NCBI GenBank assembly: GCA_947475165.1
Contig: CANJLD010000007.1
Location: 19,131 to 83,130, forward strand
Direction of reading: 5' to 3'
Source: Bacteroidota bacterium
GTDB taxonomy: Bacteria > Bacteroidota > Bacteroidia > Chitinophagales > LD1
Length of the DNA: 64,000 nucleotides
This document shows, piece by piece, positions 45,601 to 49,310 of the stretch. The notes beneath the pieces were generated by a model. It saw only the letters and a list, made by a program, of their open reading frames with translations. It did not search any database and was not told the origin of the DNA. The first letter of the stretch is position 1. Each line of letters starts with the position of its first letter. Both the position numbers and the translations under genes were made by a program.

Positions 45601-45901
45601 TTGTATTACAGTAGTAGATACTACACAACCTTGCTACATACCAAACGGATTCTCGCCAAACGGTGATGATGCGAACGATGAGTATGTGATTCCTTGTAAC
45701 GAGAGAAGTCCGAAGGCAACGTTGCGTGTGTTTAACCGTTGGGGTGTTGAGGTTTGGTTCAGCGAAGGTGCTTACAAGAACGATTGGGGTGGTAAGAACA
45801 TGCAGGGAACTGATTTACCTGATGGAACTTACTATATCATTTACGAATACAATGACGGCACTAATAGAAGAGAAGCCAAGTTTGTTGTAATTCAGCGATA
45901 A
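24635..45901 (+). CDS. Giant multidomain T9SS type B surface protein (7088 residues)
   Basis: One uninterrupted 21.3-kb gene. The signal peptide core KLFCLLLWLVVSTAAVA suggests the true start is the ATG at 24686. Domains in order: a DUF7948-like N-terminal region (60-290); SBBP-type propeller repeats with GGTGADEFYGL motifs (290-790); a GEVED domain ending NGEVEDYLVI (793-970); alternating Ig-like repeats (970-2378); tandem cadherin-like VNDPPVAVNDNY repeats (2379-3600); three Ig-like domains (to 3855); 23 PKD-like domains of about 85 residues, each with two Cys (3855-5808); more Ig-like and cadherin-like repeats; and a gliding-motility-type C-terminal sorting domain from about 7000 (CYIPNGFSPNGDDANDEYV). 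It is probably exported by T9SS and attached to the cell surface as an adhesin. The PorP/SprF and OmpA genes follow, as in the sprB-sprF locus of Flavobacterium. Confidence 0.95.
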   Translation: MANFTLHTIPSFSKNILMNNRKSTTIGKLFCLLLWLVVSTAAVAQQKQQPVSKNKMLEALKKTQNTISFIENKGQWSPEVKVAGNTNIGNMYITNDHIHFVSFEKEEKHEGEETEEDEAKEAEELEHQEVHGWGIYLDGSNKDYTISKQHEMPTRYNYLIGNTYNASDVASYGEVTMNNIYEGIDLRIYSQDQHVMEFDWLVNAGSDFSNIKMRFKGQEGLSVDENGILNVKLEFDAVKFDIPEAYQIINGKKVMVKMAFQINGDVATFKAISKIDNRYDLVIDPSLKWGTWFDNNSDSFDEYLFAVDLDNQGNVYCGGNINVQLTSGAGNYINPATLFGFDNSYAGSVDGIIYKLRFDGAVVLKVTYFGTSANDRLYGLSLSPDKSTVFVCGLTAGTLPTGSTTAFDAAIATSEDGFVGVLDAATLGTPLYTTYIGGTGNSDEMVSIRALSNNSFVVGGHVNAALSTTTPNYILNAYDAAYSGGNEMYIAKFTNFNTLTFGTYIGGTGDDQVNDIQIFSDGYIAFSGASTDNASFPALFNNAANAVANTTGSTDGVIGVLPPSGGTSVQMLSRFGGTGADEFYGLTIDAFDTLYVTGFTSSTNFYLGPNATAANRFQTTKGTGQDGFVGKLPRTGWNGGATDPWAATYFGGGGDDRGNTLRTYTPYTVMVFGETQSDRYPFNKNISDGGALFDSTANGGWDIFYQVLGTDLKTQYFATLVGGSANDYLGQTGTPHGSNHFQVEGDSLICLGTTVHSSSLTPNPIGGGGFDLSQSTNTADIHLIFKWRIGILFNFDYGDAPSSYGNPNHVVFNSLKIGSTIDKEDFPLPSYKCDSDDRVGTIPDDEDGIAVSGPYNNIELVQDTSTRFTQAVSVTNSTGLTAILAGWIDFNRDGDFLDANEVDTVLVPSGATSATLRWTGYNTGAAYFNLTNDTSYMRLRLTTQSSFFVTNPSPTANAANGEVEDYLVIRYHCVNLTSAIIDTNGTSTCGSATGSIVITNDTLIAGVQYGVYYSKNGGPLQGPVFYTTTGSGISGTLTISGLTAGTYTAVQVFHPTNPACGFTLPGSYVITNPATPPAPLTATATPNPICTGNTVQLDATTNQVGTITWSWTGPVSFTAAIKNPTRLINNTNLGGNYFVTQTINGCTSSPASVNLVVSGTPVIATVTGTNPTTCLGTQGTITITGLLASQTYTVNYTKGGVAQGPVSIATNASGNIIITGLTAGTYTAFQVSIAGCSSAVNNTIITLTDPSAPPAPLTATAVPNPICTGNTVQLDATTNQVGTITWAWTGPAFTAAIKNPTRLITSTSMGGSYSVTQTINNCTSPATSVTLVVNATPVITSTSSTNPLTCGGTTGTILLNGLNASTAYSVTYTKNGGSPTTVSLTSSAGGVVTITGLTAGSYTNISVTLSGCPSAVIAGPIALSDPAAPSAPAPTSNTPVCTGGTISLFTSTVSGATYSWTGVNGNGSYTSSLQNPTRSTATAAMGGSYCLTITVANCTSSPGCTNVVVNTTPAIGSTSSTNPTTCGGADGTITLNGLSATTAYSVAYSKNGTAQGPFIITSSAGGAVVITGLTLGSYTNFTVTINGCTSAPVAGPIVLSDPSTPATPTASSNSPVCSGNTINLSTALVSGATYSWTGVSGNGTFTSNLQNPTRGSATVAMGGSYCVAITVANCTSLQGCTNVVVNPTPVVTSTGSTNPTSCAGNDGTILLNGLTANTTYSVRYNKDGIPQGPFTLTANGAGVVTIPNLIQGNYTLIVVTLNGCQSSPVAGPLNILDPTPPAAPTLSSNSPVCSGTGNTLTLFASGNIGASYSWTGPSGYTSSAQNPTRANATVAMSGSYCATQTVSGCLSDPACVTVIVNATPSITSSTSNNPTTCGGSNGTIVLSGLNINTTYTVNYLRNLIGQGPFSIATNGSGVLTITGLNAGSYTNITVALAGCTSAAEGPFTLSDPATPSAPSVSSNTDICSGVTLSLFATGQVGATYSWTGPSGYTSSAQNPTRPSSTVAMSGSYCATQTVANCNSASACTPVVVNATPTFTLFASSNPTTCGGSQGTITLSGLNTNVNYSVTYTKSPPGTGQGPFVITSNGSGQLTITGLTAGSYSTFVVTLVSTGCSSVPVTGPVTLTDPATPSAPGVSSNTPVCSGNTITLSATGQVGATYSWTGQLGYSSSQQSPSIGSSTTAMSGNYCATQTVAGCTSPSACTFVTVNQTPGAPTPGASPNPVCTGGTLTLTATGVVGATFNWTYPDASTATGTPIVRNNVVAGMAGLYSVTQTVSGCTSLTAGTVNVTVNQTPGIPSASNNGPVCVGNTIQLNTSTVSGASYSWTGPASFSSSSQNPTIINAVAGNAGTYNISITVNGCTSTSAGTTVLAVSNCTPIAVRDVYSNCAVSTITGNILTNDIDPSGNGIQIITPNICGTFSGTITQNSGGGFTYTPPVAFNGVDSICYKVCSVNFPSRCDTGIAVFDYTCVNLPPVAVDDNYTVDEDDTLTGTVTNNDYDPDGGIITVNTTPTCNPQHGTVTLLANGNFTYIPVANYNGPDTFCYQICDNGVPIKCANATVVITVIPVNDPPITVPDTTITTPEDTPITVCIPVDDVEVNSQSHNVNICGNPVNGTITSGPSVNNPLVPRTVCLTYTPNANFNGNDSICLIICDNGTPTLCDTTHIHIIVTPVNDPPVAVNDNYSTNEDVTLVTSSVTGVRNNDSDPADGLGATSLTVTTTPIVNTTNGTLTLNGNGSFTYVPVANFCGSDSFQYRVCDSGTGLPANLCDTATAYITIVCVNDPPVVVDTPITTCEDCGPITVCIPVTDPDVNQTSSVAATFCGPNSGSATTSLVLNTLCVTYTSNTNFNGLDSICVIVCDNGTPVLCDTTHITITVTPVNDPPVAVNDNYTTNEDVSIITSSVTGVRNNDNDNADGNPVTSLTVTTTPIVNVAHGTLTLNSDGSFTYVPNANYFGTDSFQYVVCDNGTPLPSLCNTATAYITIVPVNDPPVVADTTVAVPEDSVITVCIPISDAENGTQQHTASFCDAPDNGVITSGPIVDNGTNTVCITYHPNSNFNGNDSICLTICDNGSPVLCDNTTIRIIVTPVNDPPIATNDNYTTNEDTPLNVPVGTGVRVNDNDNADGNPVTSLSVTTSPLCGPSNGTVTLNSNGSFLYTPNAGYNGVDSFCYRVCDSGTPLPSLCDTAVAYITINQVNDPPVIVDTPITTCEDCPITVCIPFSDADVVDIHSQSLLCNPVNGTVSNITISDVTNTLCFTYQGYTNIHGSDSLCIVVCDNGSPVLCDTTHITITITPVNDPPYADTIYVVTYENIPVGVNVASATGDLEGDPLSYTYGGVIPNSGTYYISGNGAIVFVPNPGFTGTVTIPYTVCDLSPYPVNILCDAAAIVVTVLPTGDTLNNHAPVASNDYVTTPLNTAVVVNELANDYDPDGDPLQVTIIGLPSHGSVTVNPNGTVNYTPNSGYFGFDTIHYVICDPAGTTLPRPLCDDAYIIIYISTDSIAVVNDAPVAVDDFANICADASTIVNVLLNDYDPNGDALTSVTVIQNVSNGTLTNASLGIYTYDPNNNFAGNDTFVYRVCDNGTPSLCDTAVAIITVHPTPVITPSVASLTTCSGNNVDITFTSSVVGAVISWSGSNGTSGTGDIHTVLTNTGTASQVVTYTVSASTGFGCGSAVLTIAVTVTPRPVVTYTISNTVFCSGQQVVVNLFSNIAGTTFTWSGSNGSSGTGNIITDNPTNTGIIDSTVTYTINSSFNGCSGTPVNVSVIVKPQPVITATPLSQTICSGTPITIMLASNVSGTSVIWTGSNGNSGNAFTINDSPVNNGVSNLTVTYSINGSANGCPATTVFATVLVRPRVVADAGSDKSVTSCAGSCISIGGSPTGSGGNGTFTYAWSPSDSLSATNVANPNVCNLTSNTLYTVTVTDGNNCSATDAVAITVVPSSLTAEAGSGGALCLGSGDSVMLGGFPTAVGGTPTYSYNWSPTTGLNLTNPANPEAFPASNTMYYLTVTDALGCISVDSALVRVYPTLVVNAGNDTSVCSTFAAQLGGTPTASGGSGTGYTYVWSPSVGISNVNAANPTATPAVLTTYSVYVADNNGCTATDNVVVTVRQNPIANAGPDKTIVTCSGDSTTIGDIPAVTSGTGPYTYSWTPATGLSSTSVANPVVKGILATTTYTLSVTDANGCVSTDNVTVNVIANTLQAQAGPDEAVCSNNNCVQVGGIPTAVGGTPPYVYDWSNGGSLSDSVASNPLACPGSTTTYTVVITDSKGCTATDAETVTVNPSPSASAGPDTSVCAGSSIAIGGSPSATGGTPGYTYSWNPTTGLSIPNVANPSASPTVVTTYQLIVTDTKNCAALDEVTVTPRQNPVVDAGADKMLVSCFADTAFMVVNVSGGTSPYTFVWSPAISLNSSTVQNPYVTGLTTTTSYQVNATDIYGCSAIDFVVVNVVQSTLQADAGNDGTLCANSGSSANLGGIPTAVGGTSPYAYTWASSPAGFSSSLSNPAVSPTVTTTYYVTVIDSKGCSSVDSVKVNFNPAPSANAGTDTTMCSGFCVTVGGTTVASGGTGPYQYLWSPTIGLNANNNPNPLACPLVTTTYNVVVTDSNGCQSSDAITITIRSNPIANAGVDQTLINCGSDSVTIGGSPAASGGAGGYTYTWSPATGLSSVSSANPIVKGLNVSQLYTLVATDVNGCSAEDAVVVNVVPSTLTAEAGSGGSYCQGSGGTVTVGGIPTAVGGTPSYNYAWSGGLSSVANPVANPDTTTTYYVTITDSKGCIAVDSVTITVHPSSVACAGADTAICLGTSVQLGCGLAASTTASGGTAPYTYLWAPPTGLNNSTASNPIATPIATTNYTVRVVDAYGCTASDGVTVTVRPLPVVDAGADNSLIACSADSVQIGGSPAASGGSPAYTYDWSPNAGISDTAASNPYVSHLGSSATYTLVVTDTYGCSGSDQVTINVNNSTLVAEAGNNVAFCQGAAVSITLGGSPTAVSNGTGPYTYLWTPGTGLSSTSSANPIATPLATTTYSVVVTDAAGCIASDTVRISINPRPVVNAGLADTVCAGTATQIGGSPTASGGTGSYTYSWNLGLPSVANPIINPIATLTYVVTVTDSLGCSNNGSVTIRVNQNPIANAGADQTVVSCESACVTIGGSPTGSGGGGGYLYAWAPATGINNTGLSNPTTCSLSQSLTYGLTVTDANGCTAVDQVLVNVTQSTLAADAGNDKRICAGQPNCVTIGGINAVSGGTLPYSISWSPVAGICNSNVIPNPDVNPTDTTTYVLLVTDAQGCIAVDSMVLYANPAVTASVSPDTAICQGGSALLGSSPTGSGGTSPFTYSWNPGSGLASTTSANPVASPSSTTTYCVTVTDAVGCSSSTCQTVTVNAGVTADAGQDRTITSCPGAFTILGGSPTGTGGSNNYSYSWSPSANLNGSTIPNPIAINLTVTTTFTVTVTDNTTGCFSTDQVVVTVNQSNLAADAGINRVYCANSAACVQIGGNPTAVGGQPTYIYQWAAPAGGGNINDPSLANPCVAPLNTTQYFVTVTDQLGCYEVDSMTVVVSPFIVVNAGVDTLICTGTSIVLGGNPLVVGGTTPYTYTWSVGAFPSSAAHPTATPASNTSYTLVVTDSLGCSSSDVVNVALRALPTANAGPDATITACSADSAIIGGTPTASGTIPPYTYSWNPPVALDNANASNPVVQNLGFTTLYTVTVVDTFGCSATDQTQVTVLPNTLFTEAGNSVGSLCSNVGGCVTLGGNPTVTGGLPTYTYNWLGGVNNPTSSNPTACPTSTTTYTVIVTDQDGCQASDTVQVVVNTPPNASISGLNSTYCVNAGNVTMTGSPAGGTFSGPGVTGNIFQPASVGAGFYCIYYSYTNPSTGCSDDTSICVTVNPLPAVTSSGFAPAYCKFDAPVTLVGSPVGGTFTGSPGLSGANGETFNPATATVGNNVITYTYADPQTGCSNTYIFVINVKAAPSIDVTASTDTSCQGASVTFTPTFSFDVFNIVWSLDGGGNLGAGLNPFTYTPTTADYCVIATAINTPNGCVSRDTICGHVNQPPVANDDIAETCEEVPVPIQVTVNDTDPEGNTNIVTVITTNHGTSTLSGNVISYTSNVDYFGSDTITYQLCNTNCVNACDTGTVIVNVCPVNDPPVITDVVDTIYINTSDTVCPPIVDVDDALNTLTVTTFDCDTINGTITVVNGCIVYVPTTDWTGTQVICVSVCDTSGACDTGTVTVVVIPSNNPPIGQKVNVTTCQGTAIGVNVASATTDPDGNLMTYSYGSVTGPGVGTWVITGNGSGVFVSNTPGYYTIPYYLCDISNIPVSPLCDTNEIVVHVVVCDSTNTPPVATDDEVITTINTPIVVNELANDYDADGDPLNVTILCGPSLGGATATLNANNTVSYTSPVIGIDTICYSICDPSGACDTAIIVIHVNTVVDENHPPVAVDDFATTTHQTQIDIAVQGNDSDPDGNSITTTSIPNPPTGGTATINPDGTINYVPTTANAYDPDTFTYVICDNGNPVLCDTATVVVYIINSVVAVDECFETGYSHPIVIDATLNDFDPEIIDSFWVSTSVNLPNTLGSSFVDPKGLIHYIPRPDTCGFVDTFAYILVDEAGAIDTGYICVNILCCPPPVAVTDSVAVIGNDSIAINVILNDTISGPNTVNNILVGPLHGTAYFTDSITVMYVPNTGYCGYDTFSYAGENICGFDTGVVIVNVICNTKPVAANDTQTICRLDTLTFNPMLNDVDADGNALNIAGIGTPSSSGLLTLLALTNNSVTVVSTGVLGDVTVDYYICDNGLPVKCDTATIFIHIDACTKPVIDDIYDTINICANTNDSICIQPYVHLSGNYTWTINSMCAPQNGTLTNSTTCFNYVPNTNFFGNDTFCVIVCSNIGICDTAQIVITTVDCIIQAVDEPCDLDTTIINTPITLDVLANDIIPYAADTTVSLIVLPSNGSAVVNANNTVTYTPNANYKGTEQFSYLVCASTGTYIYCDTANICITVVDTTQPCYIPNGFSPNGDDANDEYVIPCNERSPKATLRVFNRWGVEVWFSEGAYKNDWGGKNMQGTDLPDGTYYIIYEYNDGTNRREAKFVVIQR

Positions 45902-45913
45902 GATTTCAAATAC

Positions 45914-45944
45914 TCCCGCTGTTCTTTATAAGAGAACAGCGGGA
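45914..45944 (+). terminator. Hairpin after the giant gene
   Basis: A perfect 12-bp inverted repeat (tcccgctgttct / agaacagcggga, 45914-45925 with 45933-45944) with a 7-base loop lies 13 bases after the giant gene's stop. The following tract is mixed T/A rather than a pure T-run. It may be a partial terminator or an RNA stabiliser that lowers expression of the downstream PorP/SprF gene relative to the giant gene. Confidence 0.75.
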
Positions 45945-45980
45945 TTTATAAAAAATATTTAACCGATAAAAAGTTTCATT

Positions 45981-46970
45981 ATGAAGAAGATACTTACTAC
46001 AGCAATGATGGCAATAGCGGTTTTCACGGGAGTGAAAGCGCAACAGGATGCCGCATACAGCATGTATATGTTCAACGGTTTATTTCTGAATCCTGCTTAT
46101 GCGGGAAGCCAGGAAGTAATCAGTGTGATGGCCATTTACCGTCACCAATGGGCAGGGCTTGAAGGCGCACCTAAAACCGTTAATGCAAGCGTGCATTCGC
46201 CTTTGCGCAGAGACCAATACGCACTTGGCTTAACACTTACAAACGACCGGTTAGGTTTAGCGAATACTTTTTCGGTAACACCGGCTTTTTCGTACCGGTT
46301 AAGACTGAAAGGCGACAACCGTCTTTGCTTTGGTGTGCAGGCATCGTTTGCATACTTCTACCAAAATAGCACCAGCGCACAATTGCCTGATGTAAATTCG
46401 GTTGACAATGCATTTAGCTTGAATTCAAATCTGTTTGTTCCAAACATCGGATTCGGAATTTATGCTTATGGCAAAAGATACTTCGTAGGTGTGTCTGCTC
46501 CTCACTTATTGCCTGCAAAATTGCGCGACAAAACAGGTGTATCGGGTTATAACAATTCTATTGCACGTATGTATAACCACTATTTGTTTACAGCAGGTTA
46601 TGTGTTTGGCAAAGAAGCTTCCATCGTAAAATTCCGTCCTTCTATTTTAATGAAATGGCAAAAAGGTTTGCCGAAAAATATTCCTCAGTTCGATATCAAT
46701 CTTGCTTTATTGTTTGTTGAAAGAGTATGGGTGGGCGTTGGTTACCGCACGGCAGGTGATGGTCAGCAAGAAAGAAATTATGTGGGACAATCGGCTAACG
46801 TGTTTGTAAACTTTAAGGCTACTCCGCAATTGCAAATTGGCTATTGCTATGATGCAGAAATTACAGCGTTGCGCAAATACACCACCGGCACGCATGAGAT
46901 TATGATTGGCTATGATTTTTGGTATAACAAAAAGCGTTTTGTAACACCGCGCTTTGTAAAATATTTCTAA
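45981..46970 (+). CDS. PorP/SprF family type IX secretion membrane protein
   Basis: A 329-residue outer-membrane beta-barrel of the PorP/SprF family. The signal peptide ends at about residue 20 (IAVFTGVKA), followed by the diagnostic QQDAAYSMYMFNGLFLNPAYAGSQ and YRHQWAGLEGAPKT segments, then alternating strands with aromatic girdles. In Flavobacterium johnsoniae, SprF is needed for surface delivery of the adhesin SprB encoded just upstream. Here the same order holds, with the giant type B cargo 79 bases upstream, so this protein is probably its dedicated transporter or anchor (inference from synteny). The OmpA-family gene begins 33 bases downstream. Confidence 0.93.
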   Translation: MKKILTTAMMAIAVFTGVKAQQDAAYSMYMFNGLFLNPAYAGSQEVISVMAIYRHQWAGLEGAPKTVNASVHSPLRRDQYALGLTLTNDRLGLANTFSVTPAFSYRLRLKGDNRLCFGVQASFAYFYQNSTSAQLPDVNSVDNAFSLNSNLFVPNIGFGIYAYGKRYFVGVSAPHLLPAKLRDKTGVSGYNNSIARMYNHYLFTAGYVFGKEASIVKFRPSILMKWQKGLPKNIPQFDINLALLFVERVWVGVGYRTAGDGQQERNYVGQSANVFVNFKATPQLQIGYCYDAEITALRKYTTGTHEIMIGYDFWYNKKRFVTPRFVKYF

Positions 46971-47003
46971 AAGAGTTTTCGGGTAACACCAAAATATACG
47001 ACT

Positions 47004-49229
47004 ATGAGTTTGAAGAAATCCCTGACCATCCTGCTTGCCTTCGGAATGCTTTTCGCAGCGAATGCAGAAAAACCAATTGTGAAAGTGGGCGATTGGTATT
47101 ACAAACAGTTCGACTATCGCAAAGCAATTTTGTTTTACGAAAAGGCTTTGAAAAAAGATGAGAAGAACGTGTATGTGTTGCAGAAAATTGCTGACAGTTA
47201 TCGTTTGATAAATGATTGGGTAAAAGCTGAGCCATATTATGCATCGCTTGCTCAAATGGAGAATGCAAACTCTGTGAACAAACTTTATTATGCCGAGGCA
47301 TTACGTGCCAATCAAAAATATCCGGAGGCGAAAGTTTATTACAAACTATATCAGGATATTGCTCCCACTGATGCCAGCGTAAAAGAAAGATTATTAGGAC
47401 TTGACAAAGTGGAAGAACTAAGTAAAGACCGTGGTTTTTATGATGTAAAAAACCTGGAGAAAATAAATTCGAAGTATTCTGATTTCGGAGTTTCGCTTTA
47501 CAAAGACACCGGAATTTATTTCTGCTCTAACCGCTTACCGGAAGTTGGAGTAGTGCGCAAAGACAATTGGACACAAGGGAACTTCCTGCAAATTTATGAG
47601 GCGTTTAAAGATGATACTATTACCGGTGATATCAGCAAATGCAATTTGATGACTGGCAGAACGCTGAACAAAAAATTCCATGAAGGAACTTCGAGTTACA
47701 ATGATAAAATGCAGGAGTTGTATATTGACAGAAGCAACTATAATGGCAAACGTGCATTTACTGCGGCAGATAAAACAGTAAAACTGAAAACCTACCGCAT
47801 TGTTTGGCTGCCGGATGCAAAACGTTGGGGCGATGAGTTGATTGAGGCTGTTCCGTTTAACGATAAAGAATATTCTGTTTGTCACCCTGCACTTACTAAG
47901 GATGCCAAGACAATTTATTTCGCCAGCGATAAACCGGGCGGTTATGGCGGAGTTGATATCTACATGAGCATGCGCGAAATTGGAGGGCAGTGGGGAACTC
48001 CGATTAACCTTGGTCCTAAAGTGAATACTTCGGGCGATGAAATGTTTCCTTATACTGCCGAAGATGGCACTTTGTATTTTTCTTCTAACGGTCACACCGG
48101 TTTAGGTGGTTTGGATGTGTTCAGCACAACAATGGTTAAGACCGGTAACAAGATGACTAACTGGACAGACCCTGAGAACTTGGGTTACCCTATCAACACA
48201 AATTCAGACGATTTTGGTTATGTGATTAATGGTGATAATAAGAAAGGCTATTTCTGCTCTAACCGCGAAGGCGGACAGGGCGATGATGATATTTACAGCT
48301 TTACCAAGAAGGGAATTATTCTGAACGGTATTGTGTATGATGCAGCTACCGGTCTTCCTATTGAAGGAGCGCAAGTAGTGATGAAAGATGAAGATGTTGA
48401 AAAGGGAAAAGCGAAATCTGGAAAGGAGGGCGATTTCAAGTTTGCCGCTACACCGGGTAAGAAGTATAAATTCTTTGCAACCAAGCCTGGTTATTTACCG
48501 GCTGAGTTATCGTTTGACGTAAAAGAAAAACCTGAGTTGGTTAAAATTCCAATGATTTCGGAAGGTGGTTGCAATATGGAAATTACCGTGTTGGATAAGA
48601 AGACCCGCGACCCGATGGAAGGAGCTAAGATTAAACTAACCAACCTTACTACCAAGAAGGATGAACTTTGCACAACCAACAAAGACGGAAAATGCAGTTT
48701 TGCTGTAGAGCCGAATACAAACTACCGTATAGAAGCTTCGAAAGAAACTGGCGAGCCGGATACCAAATACTTAACTGTAACCGGAACTCAATCTACCGTA
48801 GGTAAAACAGTGCCGTGCACTATTTACAGTGTGCTTGAATTAGAGAAGGTGAAGAAAGGCGTGGCAATTAAAGTGGAGAACATTTATTACGATTTGGATA
48901 AATGGTTTATCCGCCCGGATGCTGCGAAAGAGTTGGATAAGCTTGTGAAGATTTTGAAAGACAATCCTACTTTGGAAATTGAGTTGAGTTCACATACCGA
49001 TTGCCGTGCTACGGCAAAATACAATATGCAGCTTTCGAGCAAGCGTGCCGAATCTTGTGTAAACTATATAGCTACACAAGGTATAGAAGGCCGCAGAATG
49101 ATTGCTGCCGGTTACGGTGAAAGCCGCCTGATAAATAAATGCCAGTGCGAAGGAACAGTGGCTGTTCCATGTTCTGACCCTGAACATCAGGAAAACAGAA
49201 GAACAGAGTTTAAGATTCTGAAATTCTAA
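47004..49229 (+). CDS. OmpA family protein with TPR, PD40 and CarbopepD-like domains
   Basis: A 741-residue exported protein. After a signal peptide (1-21) come TPR-like helices (FDYRKAILFYEKALKKDEKN, about 30-150), PD40/WD40-like propeller repeats (TIYFASDKPGGYGGVDIY, LYFSSNGHTGLGGLDVF, GYFCSNREGGQGDDDIY; about 160-430), two carboxypeptidase-regulatory-like beta domains (GIVYDAATGLPIEGAQVV, about 430-600), and a C-terminal OmpA peptidoglycan-binding domain (IYYDLDKWFIRPDA, HTDCRATAKYNMQLSSKRAE). This domain order is that of PorE-like T9SS-associated proteins, which link the outer-membrane machine to peptidoglycan. It follows the PorP/SprF gene by 33 bases, is probably co-transcribed with it, and is closed by a strong terminator. 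Confidence 0.93.
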   Translation: MSLKKSLTILLAFGMLFAANAEKPIVKVGDWYYKQFDYRKAILFYEKALKKDEKNVYVLQKIADSYRLINDWVKAEPYYASLAQMENANSVNKLYYAEALRANQKYPEAKVYYKLYQDIAPTDASVKERLLGLDKVEELSKDRGFYDVKNLEKINSKYSDFGVSLYKDTGIYFCSNRLPEVGVVRKDNWTQGNFLQIYEAFKDDTITGDISKCNLMTGRTLNKKFHEGTSSYNDKMQELYIDRSNYNGKRAFTAADKTVKLKTYRIVWLPDAKRWGDELIEAVPFNDKEYSVCHPALTKDAKTIYFASDKPGGYGGVDIYMSMREIGGQWGTPINLGPKVNTSGDEMFPYTAEDGTLYFSSNGHTGLGGLDVFSTTMVKTGNKMTNWTDPENLGYPINTNSDDFGYVINGDNKKGYFCSNREGGQGDDDIYSFTKKGIILNGIVYDAATGLPIEGAQVVMKDEDVEKGKAKSGKEGDFKFAATPGKKYKFFATKPGYLPAELSFDVKEKPELVKIPMISEGGCNMEITVLDKKTRDPMEGAKIKLTNLTTKKDELCTTNKDGKCSFAVEPNTNYRIEASKETGEPDTKYLTVTGTQSTVGKTVPCTIYSVLELEKVKKGVAIKVENIYYDLDKWFIRPDAAKELDKLVKILKDNPTLEIELSSHTDCRATAKYNMQLSSKRAESCVNYIATQGIEGRRMIAAGYGESRLINKCQCEGTVAVPCSDPEHQENRRTEFKILKF

Positions 49230-49248
49230 ACTTCTTTCCAAATTTTAT

Positions 49249-49284
49249 AACAAGAGCCGAAATGAAAATTTCGGCTCTTGTTTT
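49249..49284 (+). terminator. Terminator of the adhesin/SprF/OmpA unit
   Basis: A perfect 15-bp stem (aacaagagccgaaat / atttcggctcttgtt, 49249-49263 with 49268-49282) is capped by a GAAA tetraloop and extends into a short T-run (49281-49284). It lies 20 bases after the OmpA gene's stop. It also shows that the peptidase gene downstream must start after this point, supporting the ATG at 49311. Confidence 0.9.
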
Positions 49285-49310
49285 CTATAAGCAATTATCT
49301 TCGCCACCCT

